Assembly: GCA_012927625.1 (NCBI GenBank)
Contig: JABBOV010000015.1
Location: 32,273 to 96,272 of the forward strand
Direction: 5' to 3'
DNA from: Glaciimonas sp.
GTDB lineage: Bacteria; Pseudomonadota; Gammaproteobacteria; Burkholderiales; Burkholderiaceae_D
DNA length: 64,000 nucleotides
Shown here one piece after another: positions 8,064 to 17,000 of the stretch. Each line of letters starts with the position of its first letter. Within the stretch, counting starts at the first letter, position 1. The notes under the pieces are model-generated. The model was not told the DNA's origin. It saw nothing but the letters and a program-made list of their open reading frames with translations, and did no database searches. Made by a program: the position numbers and the translations under genes.

Positions 8064-8531
8064 ATGAAAACGATTAGTGAATATTTGAGTACTGATCACG
8101 AGCGTTGCGATCACCTGTTCGCTGCAGCCGAACATAGTGTTGACCAGGGCAATTGGAAGCAGGCGGAAACTGCGTTTCAGCATTTCAGCGAAGCGCAGCT
8201 GCACCACTTGGCGATGGAAGAAACAATACTGTTTCCAGCCTTTGAAAATGCCACAGGCGACACACATGGCCCGACTAGTGTCATGCGTGCCGAGCATAAA
8301 CAAATGCTGGGGATCATGCAGCAAATGGACGATGCGATATCAGAGCAGCATGCGTCGATTTTTTTCGGTTGCGCAGAAACGCTGAATATTCTGCTGCAGC
8401 AACATAATATGAAAGAAGAAAGCATGTTGTATCCAATGACCGACAGGGCACTTTCTTCCAAATGTCATGAAATCATAGATGCCATGGATCACATTGATAG
8501 GGTCATTGCGTCTCTGGATAAGGTTGACTGA
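8064..8531 (+). CDS. Hemerythrin-domain protein
   Basis: A 155-aa four-helix hemerythrin. Diiron ligands can be placed: H12/H17 in helix 1, H48 with E52 (HxxxE), H78, H114 with E118 (HxxxE), and D127 in the last helix. Such proteins bind O2 or NO reversibly, or repair Fe-S centres (the YtfE/Ric relatives). The start at 8064 (MKTISEYLS) is preferred to the ORF start at 8028 because family similarity begins there. It leads a tight operon with a DUF2249 protein and a haem-copper-oxidase-like membrane protein, behind an FNR-type box, so it is probably expressed under low oxygen or NO. Confidence 0.88.
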   Translation: MKTISEYLSTDHERCDHLFAAAEHSVDQGNWKQAETAFQHFSEAQLHHLAMEETILFPAFENATGDTHGPTSVMRAEHKQMLGIMQQMDDAISEQHASIFFGCAETLNILLQQHNMKEESMLYPMTDRALSSKCHEIIDAMDHIDRVIASLDKVD

Positions 8532-8535
8532 AATT

Positions 8536-8760
8536 GTGGATAAAGAGATAGAACTAAACGTTTGCGGCCTTGAGCCGCCCGAGCCTATGGAGCGCGTACT
8601 CGATGCGATTTCGCTGATGGGTCCGGGCCAGCGTTTGCGCATGGTGATCGACCGTGAGCCACGTCCGTTGTATCGCATTCTTGATAACAATGGCTTTGCG
8701 CACGAGACCCACTCCCGTTCGGATTATCTCTACGAAATATTGATTTGGCACAAGGTCTGA
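8536..8760 (+). CDS. DUF2249 domain protein
   Basis: A 74-aa protein that is almost entirely the DUF2249 domain: MGPGQRLRMVIDREPRPLYRIL corresponds to the family core (usually PGE-x-L-x-x-x-NDHDP-x-PL), then a C-terminal YEILIW strand. The start is probably GTG at 8536, four bases after the hemerythrin stop; the frame open to 8479 would overlap hemerythrin. The fold is TusA-like and recurs beside hemerythrins in anaerobes and denitrifiers, but its biochemical role is not established. Its stop overlaps the next start (TGATG), implying coupled translation. Confidence 0.82.
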   Translation: MDKEIELNVCGLEPPEPMERVLDAISLMGPGQRLRMVIDREPRPLYRILDNNGFAHETHSRSDYLYEILIWHKV

Positions 8761-10061
8761 TGCAGCGTATTTTATCGTTTGATCAAGCGCCATCACTGTC
8801 AGCCCCGTTGCGATTTTTTTTGACGGCGCCCGCGTTTGCAATCCTTGCTTCCCTTTTGCTTATTTGGTTTGGCCCACAGGCATTGGAATCACGTTGGTCT
8901 CCTTTGACGCTAGCATTGACGCATTTGTTAGTGCTTGGATTTCTATCCACTGCGATGATTGGAGCCTTGGTTCAGATTTTGCCTGTGGTGGCAGGCGTCC
9001 ATCTGCCGCGTGCAGGCTTGACAGCCGGCATCGTACATTTTTTTCTGACAATAGGCACTGCAGCATTGGCCAGTGCTTTTTTGCTGGCGCAACCGTTGCT
9101 CTTCAAACTGGCGCTGCTATTTCTGGCATGTGCTTTTCTGTCGCTTCTGGGTGCGAGCGTTGTCGGCCTCTGGCAGGTGGCCGATGCCAGCGCCACACTG
9201 CGGACAATTCGTCTGGCGCTCACCGCGCTACTTGGTACAGTCGTATTGGGCGCCACGCTTGCCAGCGCATTTGGCTGGGCGCTCGGGCTACCACTGATGG
9301 AATTGACGAATTTGCATGCCCGTTGGGGCCTGCTTGGATGGGTGGGCTTGCTCGTGATCGGGGTTGCCTACCAGGTGGTGCCGATGTTTCAGGTGACGCC
9401 GCTGTATCCAGCTTATTTGACGCGTTGGCTGGCGCCAGTGCTGTTTCTGCTATTGCTGGCTTGGTCTGCTGCCGATGTGCTGACGCGGCAGCAGCCTAAT
9501 GGCTGGAACGCTGCGTTGTCCATTTTTGTTGCTTTTGGTTTTATGCTGTTTGGACTGACAACACTGTACTTGTTATGGTTCAGAAAACGTCCCAGGCCGG
9601 ATGTTACTGTCATGTTCTGGCGTACTGGCATGGCGAGTTTGATTGTCGGCGCCGTGCTCTGGGTCGCCGGGTGCTGGTTGCCGCAGATTACGGTCGCTCC
9701 TTCCTATGCACTGTTTTTGGGTGTGCTGTTTATAGTCGGATTTGCTTATTCGGTAATCAACGGCATGGTCTATAAGATTGTGCCATTTTTGGTGTGGTAC
9801 CACTTGCAAAACTCAATAAAACAGCGAGGAATTGTGCCTAACGTAAAGCAGGTCTTGCCTGATAACGTGACTACCAAACAGTTTTTTTGCCACTTGGCAG
9901 CATTGATAATATTACTGGCAGCGGTGCAGTGGCCGGGTGTCTTGACACATATCGCCGGATTTGCTCTTGGTGTGTCTTCATGCTGGCTGCTAGTAAACAT
10001 AATTGGCGCAGCACGCATGTATCGACGTATTAAACTGCATGCAACGCATGTCTTGCAATGA
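8760..10061 (+). CDS. Haem-copper-oxidase-like 12-TM membrane protein
   Basis: A 433-aa protein with about 12 hydrophobic helices. Histidines lie in or beside helices at H55, H81, H93, H186 and H348, in contexts (LTHLLVLGF, GVHLPR, NLHARWGLLGW) reminiscent of subunit I of haem-copper oxidases and of the NnrS family. The full set of CuB and haem ligands of a true oxidase is not obvious, so activity cannot be claimed. ATG at 8760 overlaps the DUF2249 stop. Conserved linkage with hemerythrin and DUF2249 behind an FNR box suggests a membrane partner in NO or O2 handling. The C-terminus converges with the Crp/Fnr gene, 26 bp away. Confidence 0.7.
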   Translation: MQRILSFDQAPSLSAPLRFFLTAPAFAILASLLLIWFGPQALESRWSPLTLALTHLLVLGFLSTAMIGALVQILPVVAGVHLPRAGLTAGIVHFFLTIGTAALASAFLLAQPLLFKLALLFLACAFLSLLGASVVGLWQVADASATLRTIRLALTALLGTVVLGATLASAFGWALGLPLMELTNLHARWGLLGWVGLLVIGVAYQVVPMFQVTPLYPAYLTRWLAPVLFLLLLAWSAADVLTRQQPNGWNAALSIFVAFGFMLFGLTTLYLLWFRKRPRPDVTVMFWRTGMASLIVGAVLWVAGCWLPQITVAPSYALFLGVLFIVGFAYSVINGMVYKIVPFLVWYHLQNSIKQRGIVPNVKQVLPDNVTTKQFFCHLAALIILLAAVQWPGVLTHIAGFALGVSSCWLLVNIIGAARMYRRIKLHATHVLQ

Positions 10062-10087
10062 AATAAACAGCCGCTATCCTTACGCAG

Positions 10088-10780
10088 CTATCCCTCATAG
10101 GTGCGCAGTTTCTCGATATTCAAAATGGTAATATTTTTCCCACTGACGTTAATCAGCTGGTTTTCTGACAAGTCATGCAGAATGCGCGAAAAATGTTCGG
10201 GCGTCAGGTTGAGTCTGGATGCCAGTACCGCTTTGCTAAACGGCAATACGATTTGCTGCCGATCGCTCTGCGTATCTGCCTCTGGACCGTGTTGCAATAA
10301 ATAACCAATAACACGCTGGGTGCCGGAGTATAAGGAATACGCCTCCACATCGCAAATCAAGCCATGCAAACGCCGGCTCAGGCCGGCTAGCATTTTGCGC
10401 GCGAATAACGGATCCCGTTCCAGTTCTGCCAGTACGGCTGCCTTGGAGATATGTAGCAGCAGAGTATCAGCCAAGGCTTGGGCAGCAACGATATAGGGCT
10501 TATCCATGAACATAATAGCCTCGCCAAAACTGTGGCCGGGGCCAATGATCTCGACAATTTTTTCGCTGCCTTGGGAAGAAGTAAATGCAAGTTTGACCTG
10601 CCCATAGATGACGGTGTGAAAGCCATTGCAGACGTCGCCGCGCTGGAACAGCGTTTCACCGCGCTGCACATGCATTTCAGATGTTCCGCTGGCGATACGA
10701 TCTAGTTCTTGTGGCCCCATTTCATTGAATAACGCAAGCTTCGAGAGAAAATCCTGGGGTCTGATCTTGGTTTTATTCAT
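10088..10780 (-). CDS. Crp/Fnr family regulator, Dnr/NnrR-like
   Basis: A 230-aa regulator with an N-terminal cyclic-nucleotide-type beta-barrel (about 15-125), a dimer helix and a C-terminal winged helix (about 155-225). The recognition helix TPEHFSRILHDL keeps the E-x-x-S-R pattern that reads the TTGAT half-site in FNR. It has no N-terminal cysteine cluster; the only cysteines are in GDVCNG and LICDVE, so it is probably not an O2-sensing Fe-S FNR but closer to the NO-responsive Dnr/NnrR group. Likely targets are the box at 7993 and other nitrogen-oxide genes nearby. ATG at 10780 fits the family length. Confidence 0.85.
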   Translation of the reverse strand: MNKTKIRPQDFLSKLALFNEMGPQELDRIASGTSEMHVQRGETLFQRGDVCNGFHTVIYGQVKLAFTSSQGSEKIVEIIGPGHSFGEAIMFMDKPYIVAAQALADTLLLHISKAAVLAELERDPLFARKMLAGLSRRLHGLICDVEAYSLYSGTQRVIGYLLQHGPEADTQSDRQQIVLPFSKAVLASRLNLTPEHFSRILHDLSENQLINVSGKNITILNIEKLRTYEG

Positions 10781-10888
10781 GGTTGTCGACGCAATTTTTA
10801 CAGGGTGAAAGAGATTCTATCAAAAACCCAACTTGTCGAAATAACGTGTTTGAAGATTACGTGGCTTTGGCTTCAATGCCAAAAAATG

Positions 10889-10902
10889 ATCTGTGCACAG
10901 AT
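10889..10902. promoter_or_regulatory. Perfect 14-bp palindrome between crp and narK1
   Basis: ATCTGTGCACAGAT is a perfect palindrome in the 365-bp gap between the divergent Crp/Fnr gene and narK1. It resembles a CRP-like TGTG...CACA core with no spacer. No canonical FNR box was found in this gap. Function is a guess from position and symmetry; the rest of the gap shows no gene. Confidence 0.25.
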
Positions 10903-11145
10903 TAGAGAAAAGTTCCTTGCTGATTTTGCCTATTCTCCCACGGCTACTACACATTGCATTTATGTGCGGAATGCTGGCATTCTCTTTCTACCTCTTTTGA
11001 CCTATACAGTGACTCTGCTAGCTAGACATTCTGGAGAAGCCGCTTAGTCAGATTGCGTTGCCGGAATAACCCTTCGACGAGTAGCCCTTTAGCGACACAA
11101 CTCATAAGCTTGCTGTGTTGGATTGTGCGTCTATGGAGGGATATC

Positions 11146-12390
11146 GTGGAAATCAAGAATAAGCAGCTTTCAGTATTAATTAGCAGTACTTTCGCATTCA
11201 CCATTTGTTTTGCAGTGTGGATGATGTTCGCAGTCCTGGGCATTCCGCTCAAGGCACATCTGGGGCTCAATGAAACCCAGTTCGGCTTGTTGCTGGCTAC
11301 TCCCGTACTCACGGGTTCCTTGACGCGGGTGCCGCTGGGCATCTGGACCGATCGCTTCGGCGGCCGCGTAGTCTTCTTCTGGCTGATGATGAGCAGCGTG
11401 GTGCCGATTTTCCTGCTGAGCTACGCCAGCCAATATTGGCATTTCCTGGTGTTGGGGCTGTTTGTCGGACTGGCTGGCGGTTCGTTCTCCGTTGGCACGC
11501 CGTATGTTGCGCGCTGGTTCAAGGCGGAGCGCAAGGGTTTTGCGATGGGCGTGTTTGGAGTAGGTAACGCAGGAGCCGCGCTGACCCATCTAGTGGCGCC
11601 GGTGATCATTGTCGGATTCGGCTGGCAAATGCTGCCTAGGGTGTATGCCTTGGGCATGTTCATTACAGCCCTGTTGTTCTGGTATTTTTCCTTTACGGAC
11701 AAGGCGCATCACGCGCCGGCCAACGTAACATTTACGCAGCAGTTGAATGTATTGAAAGACCCGCGCGTTTGGCGTTATTCGCAGTATTACTCGGTGGTGT
11801 TCGGCGGTTATGTTGGTCTGGCGTTGTGGATGGCCAAGTACTACGTGTCCGAATACGGCTTTGATCTGAAAATTGCAGCATTGATGGCCATGGCCTTCTC
11901 GTTGCCGGGTGGGGTGATACGCGCCTTTGGCGGCTGGATTTCCGACAAATTCGGCGCTTACAAGGTGACTTGGGCGGTGATGTGGGTGTGCTGGGTTTGT
12001 TTCTTCCTGTTGTCTTATCCGCAAACCAATCTGGTGGTGAAGACCGTTACTGGCGATGTGAATTTTCATATCGGACTGTCGCCTTGGTTGTTCACCGCGT
12101 TGCTGTTCATCGTCGGTATCGCAATGGGGATCGGCAAGGCATCCGTCTTCAAATTCATTGGGGATGACTTTACCCACAACATCGGCGCGGTTTCCGGAGT
12201 GGTTGGTCTGGCTGGCGGCTTGGGAGGTTTCTTCCTGCCGATTATGTTCGGCGCACTGGTCGATCTGACGGGCGTACGTTCCAGTGCATTCATGTTGCTG
12301 TACTGCACGGTGTGCGTGTCGTTGATATGGATGCATTTTTCATTCAAACCGGAGTCGGTGCAGTTGAAGAAGCTCCCTCTCACAGCTTAA
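11146..12390 (+). CDS. narK1: Nitrate/nitrite transporter NarK1 (MFS)
   Basis: A 414-aa, 12-helix major-facilitator protein of the NarK/NasA family. The helix-2 arginine motif (GSLTRVPLGIWTDRFGGR), the first nitrate signature (VFGVGNAGAALTHL), and the glycine-rich second signature (GLAGGLGGFFLPI) are present. It is of the shorter NarK1 type, thought to be a nitrate-proton symporter. GTG at 11146 is preferred: GGAGGG (11135-11140) lies five bases upstream, and similarity starts there, whereas the open frame to 11053 has no ribosome site. narK2 follows after 58 bp, then narGHJI. Confidence 0.92.
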   Translation: MEIKNKQLSVLISSTFAFTICFAVWMMFAVLGIPLKAHLGLNETQFGLLLATPVLTGSLTRVPLGIWTDRFGGRVVFFWLMMSSVVPIFLLSYASQYWHFLVLGLFVGLAGGSFSVGTPYVARWFKAERKGFAMGVFGVGNAGAALTHLVAPVIIVGFGWQMLPRVYALGMFITALLFWYFSFTDKAHHAPANVTFTQQLNVLKDPRVWRYSQYYSVVFGGYVGLALWMAKYYVSEYGFDLKIAALMAMAFSLPGGVIRAFGGWISDKFGAYKVTWAVMWVCWVCFFLLSYPQTNLVVKTVTGDVNFHIGLSPWLFTALLFIVGIAMGIGKASVFKFIGDDFTHNIGAVSGVVGLAGGLGGFFLPIMFGALVDLTGVRSSAFMLLYCTVCVSLIWMHFSFKPESVQLKKLPLTA

Positions 12391-12448
12391 ATGGTAATTA
12401 ATTCCCGGGCGGTTTGCGCCACCCTTGCGTAGTAATCAGGAGAAGAAA

Positions 12449-13831
12449 ATGAGCAGTCATGTTATTGATCGTTGGGAGCCGGAAGAAAAAAACTTCTGGA
12501 AAAGTGGAGGAAGTTCGATCGCAAATCGTAATTTATGGATTTCCGTTCCGGCATTGCTATTGGCTTTCGCGGTCTGGATGGTATGGAGCGTAGTGGTTGT
12601 AAATCTGCCGAATATCGGTTTCAAATACAGTACCAATCAGCTGTTCTGGTTGACCGCTTTGCCGGGGTTATCCGGTGCTACCTTGCGAATTTTTTACTCA
12701 TTCATGGTGCCTATTTTTGGCGGCCGTAAGTGGACTACGATTTCTACTGTGTCGCTGCTGATTCCTGCCATTGGCATCGGTTTTGCCGTACAAGACCTTA
12801 ATACCGGTTACCCCACCATGTTGATACTGGCTTTGCTGTGTGGTTTCGGTGGCGGTAACTTTGCATCTTCGATGGCAAACATCAGCTTTTTTTTTCCAAA
12901 ATCACAAAAAGGCTATGCGCTCGGCATGAATGCCGGCCTGGGTAATCTCGGCGTATCGGTAGTCCAATTCGTGGTTCCTCTGGTAATCACCGCTGGCGTT
13001 TTTGGTGCGCTGGGCGGTGAGCCCCAAGTCTGGTCCAAGGCCGGTCACATTAAACAATTCTGGCTGCAAAATGCCGGCTTTATCTGGGTACCGTTCATTG
13101 TCATCACTACCATTGCAGCTTGGTTCGGCATGAATGATATTGCTTCGGCCAAAGCATCTTTTGCCGATCAGGCGGTGATTTTCAAACGCAAACATAACTG
13201 GCTGATGTGCTGGCTGTATGTTGGCACTTTCGGTTCTTTCATCGGATATTCGGCGGGTTTTCCCTTGTTGATCAAGACCCAGTTTCCCGATGTAAACCCG
13301 TTGCAATATGCTTTTCTTGGCCCATTGGTTGGCGCGTTGACCCGTGTTGCAGGCGGTTGGGTTTCAGATAAATTGGGTGGCGCAAGGGTCACGTTCTGGA
13401 CTTTCATAGTCATGATCGCAGCCGTGATTGGCGTGATCAATTTCTTGCCCGGGGCTGGTAATACAGGCAATTTCTGGGGCTTCTTCTGGATGTTCATGCT
13501 GCTGTTCGCCGGAACTGGCGTAGGCAACGCATCGACTTTTCGCATGATTCCAATAATTTTCTTGACCGAACGCCAGCGCGAAGCAGGCCAGGGTGCGGTG
13601 GCACAAGCCCAGGCAATTTTGGATGCCAACAAGGAAGGTGCGGCAGTACTGGGCTTCACTTCTGCAATTGCTGCTTACGGTGCATTTTTCATACCGAAAA
13701 GTTATGGCACTTCGATTGCGCTGACGGGCGGGCCAGATGCAGCGTTATGGTGCTTCATCGGGTTTTACGTTACCTGCGTGGTTGTCACTTGGTGGTTTTA
13801 TTCCCGCAAGAATGCCGAAATGCCCTGCTGA
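12449..13831 (+). CDS. narK2: Nitrate/nitrite antiporter NarK2 (MFS)
   Basis: A 460-aa, 12-helix transporter of the NarK2 type. SGATLRIFYSFMVPIFGGRKW carries the substrate-binding arginine, GMNAGLGNLGVSVVQF is the first nitrate signature, TRVAGGWVSDKLGG the second arginine region, and GTGVGNASTFRMIP a further conserved helix. NarK2 proteins exchange nitrate for nitrite. The start at 12449 has CAGGAG a few bases upstream; the frame open to 12425 overlaps this ribosome site. Tandem narK1-narK2 ahead of narG is common in denitrifying beta- and gammaproteobacteria, where they may also occur fused. Confidence 0.92.
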   Translation: MSSHVIDRWEPEEKNFWKSGGSSIANRNLWISVPALLLAFAVWMVWSVVVVNLPNIGFKYSTNQLFWLTALPGLSGATLRIFYSFMVPIFGGRKWTTISTVSLLIPAIGIGFAVQDLNTGYPTMLILALLCGFGGGNFASSMANISFFFPKSQKGYALGMNAGLGNLGVSVVQFVVPLVITAGVFGALGGEPQVWSKAGHIKQFWLQNAGFIWVPFIVITTIAAWFGMNDIASAKASFADQAVIFKRKHNWLMCWLYVGTFGSFIGYSAGFPLLIKTQFPDVNPLQYAFLGPLVGALTRVAGGWVSDKLGGARVTFWTFIVMIAAVIGVINFLPGAGNTGNFWGFFWMFMLLFAGTGVGNASTFRMIPIIFLTERQREAGQGAVAQAQAILDANKEGAAVLGFTSAIAAYGAFFIPKSYGTSIALTGGPDAALWCFIGFYVTCVVVTWWFYSRKNAEMPC

Positions 13832-13853
13832 TAAAGATAATGCACTGAAAGGT

Positions 13854-14012
13854 AGTCCGAAAACCTAATCCTTAATGACTAGGATGAGTAGTTCGGACTG
13901 CCTGTAGAAGTCCGACTTCTTGCGAATGGCAAGAGGCGGGCTTACTGCTTAAAATAATAGCTCTTGATTCCCGATTAGCAGTTTTAATGATTAGCGCCTG
14001 CCTGACAGGCGC
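13854..14012 (+). promoter_or_regulatory. Structured narK2-narG intergenic region
   Basis: The 196-bp gap has a series of hairpins. AGTCCGAA (13854-13861) pairs with TTCGGACT (13892-13899) around a nested ATCCT/AGGAT stem; a short GAAGT/ACTTC hairpin and a CTTGC/GCAAG hairpin follow. GCGCCTG (13994-14000) pairs with CAGGCGC (14006-14012) around CCTGA, ending 15 bp before the narG start. There is no clear U-run, so these are more likely processing or stability elements, or an attenuator, than a terminator. Confidence 0.45.
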
Positions 14013-14027
14013 ATGTTTGGAGAGACC

Positions 14028-17000
14028 ATGAGTCACTTTCTGGATCGTTTGAAATTCTTCAGCAAGACCAAGGAAACTTTTTCCAATGGGCACGGCGCAG
14101 TCGTCAACGAAGACCGTACTTGGGAAAATGCCTATCGGCAGCGCTGGCAGCACGACAAGATCGTTCGCTCAACCCACGGCGTGAATTGCACCGGTTCGTG
14201 TAGCTGGAAGGTGTATGTCAAAAACGGCCTGATTACATGGGAAACCCAGCAAACCGATTATCCGCGTACCCGTCCTGATTTGCCAAATCATGAGCCGCGC
14301 GGCTGTCCGCGTGGCGCCAGCTATTCCTGGTATGTCTATTCGGCCCAGCGCGTGAAGTACCCGATGGTGCGCGGCCGCCTGATGGAAATGTGGCGTGAAG
14401 CACGCAAAACCATGGCGCCTGTTGCTGCCTGGGAATACATTAGCCAAGACCCGGAGCGCTCGAAACAGTACAAATCGATTCGCGGCCTGGGCGGTTTTGT
14501 GCGGGCCAAGTGGGATGAGACCAATGAAATCATCGCCGCCGCTAATGCTTTCACGATCAAGAAATTCGGCCCGGATCGGATCGTCGGTTTTTCGCCGATT
14601 CCGGCCATGTCGATGATTAGCTATGCTTCCGGCACTCGTTATTTAAGCTTGATCGGTGGCGTGGCCCTAAGTTTTTACGACTGGTATTGCGATTTGCCAC
14701 CAGCCAGCCCACAAGTTTGGGGTGAACAAACCGACGTGCCGGAGTCGGCAGACTGGTACAACTCGACTTATCTGATGGTGTGGGGTTCCAATGTGCCGAT
14801 GACGCGCACACCCGATGCCCATTTCTATACTGAAGTTCGCTACAAGGGCACCAAAACAGTCGCGGTATCTTCCGACTTTGGTGAAATGGCCAAGTTCAGT
14901 GATATCTGGCTGGCGCCAAAGCAGGGCACCGATGCCGCGATGGCAATGGCGATGGGCCATGTAATCCTCAAGGAATATCACGTTACCGGAAAATCCGCCT
15001 ATTTCCGCGACTACGCCAAGCAATACACCGATTTCCCGATGCTGGTGTTGCTGAAAGAGAAAAATGGCGCACTGGTGCCGGAGTATTTCTTGCGTGCTTC
15101 GCACCTGGACAACAATTTAGACGAAACCAATAATCCAGAATGGAAGACCCTGGTCATCGACGATGCCAGCGGCGATATCTGTGCGCCGGCCGGCTCAATC
15201 GGGTTCCGCTGGGGCGAATCCGGCAAGTGGAATCTGGAAATGAAAACCGGCACTAGCGGCCGTGCGATCGATCCGCGCCTGACTTTGATCGATTGCAGCG
15301 ACGAAGTACTGCCAGTCGGATTTGCCTATTTCGGCGGCAAGGACGCCAGCGATATGCTGCTGCGCAATGTGCCTGTCAAGAAAGTTCTCATGGCAGACGG
15401 TAGTAGCGCGCTGGTTACCACCGTGTACGATTTGACGTTGGCCAACTATGGCATCGACCGCGGTCTGGGTGGCGGTAATGTCGCGGTGGATTATGCCGAC
15501 GATGTACCGTACACGCCAGCCTGGCAAGAGAAACACACCGGCGTCAAGCCGGCCGATGTGATTACCGTTGCGCGCGAGTTTGCTGAAAATGCCGATAAGA
15601 CGCACGGCAAGAGCATGGTGATTGTCGGCGCCGGACTGAACCATTGGTATCACATGGACATGACCTATCGCGGCATCATCAATATGTTGATGATGTGCGG
15701 TTGCGTTGGCCAATCCGGCGGCGGCTGGGCCCATTATGTGGGTCAGGAAAAACTACGGCCGCAAACCGGCTGGACCCCATTGGCGTTTGCACTCGACTGG
15801 AATCGTCCGATGCGCCAAATGGCCGGCACTTCGTTTTTCTATGCGCACACCAGTCAGTGGCGTCACGAAAAACTCCATACCGAAGAAATTGCCTCGCCAT
15901 CAGCCGACGGTAAAGTAACGCAGATGGCGCTAATCGATTACAACGCCAAATCCGAACGCATGGGCTGGCTGCCATCCGCGCCGCAACTGGAAACCAATCC
16001 ACTGGAAGTCACTCGCGCAGCGGAAGCGGCTGGCATGGATGTGACCCAATACGCAGTGGAACAGATCAAGACCGGCAAGCTGAATTTCTCGTGCGACGAC
16101 CCGGATAATCCGGCCAACTTTCCGCGCAATATGTTTGTCTGGCGCTCGAATATCCTGGGTAGTTCCGGCAAGGGTCACGAATATTTCCTGAAATATTTGC
16201 TTGGCACGCAAAACGCATTGATGAGCAATGAAGACGGCTGCGTCAAACCGAAGGATGTCAATGTAAATCCGGTGCGCCCTGCCGCAGAAGGCAAGCTCGA
16301 TTTGCTCGTGGTGCTGGATTTCCGCATGTCGACCACTTGCCTGTATGGCGACATCGTGTTGCCGACTGCAACCTGGTATGAAAAAGACGATCTGAATACG
16401 TCCGACATGCACCCATTCATCCATCCATTATCGGAAGCGGTACAGCCATTGTGGCAGTCTAAATCGGACTGGGAAATCTACAAGGGCCTGGCTGAGAAAT
16501 TTTCTGAAATCGGTGGCGAATATCTGGGAACACAAAAGGATTTAGTCCTGACGCCGCTGATGCATGACACTCCCGGCGAACTGGGACAACCATTCGATCC
16601 GAAAGACTGGCGCGCCGGCGAATGCGAACCGATCCCTGGCAAAACCATGCCGAGCATGACCGTAGTCGAGCGTAATTATCGTGATGTGTACAAAAAATTC
16701 ACATCGATTGGCCCCTTGCTGGAAAGTATCGGCAACGGCGGCAAGGGTATCGGCTGGAAAACCGGACATGAAGTTGACGTGTTGCGCGGCATCAACCGCA
16801 CGGTGCTGGAAGAGGGCGTATCGAAGGGCCAGCCGCGTCTTGATACAGCGATCGATGCAGCAGAAATGATTCTGTCACTGGCGCCGGAAACCAACGGCCA
16901 TGTGGCGGTCAAGGCATGGGACGCGTTATCCAAAATGACCGGGCGTGACCATACTCATCTGGCGCTGCCACGCGAACATGATTCGATTCGCTTCCGCGAT

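Noticed and set aside
10805..11047. 80-codon frame on the plus strand before narK1
   Set aside because: No ribosome site or family resemblance; it lies in the divergent promoter region.
11590..12336. Long antisense frame in narK1
   Set aside because: Shadow of the transporter gene; no family features and no ribosome site.
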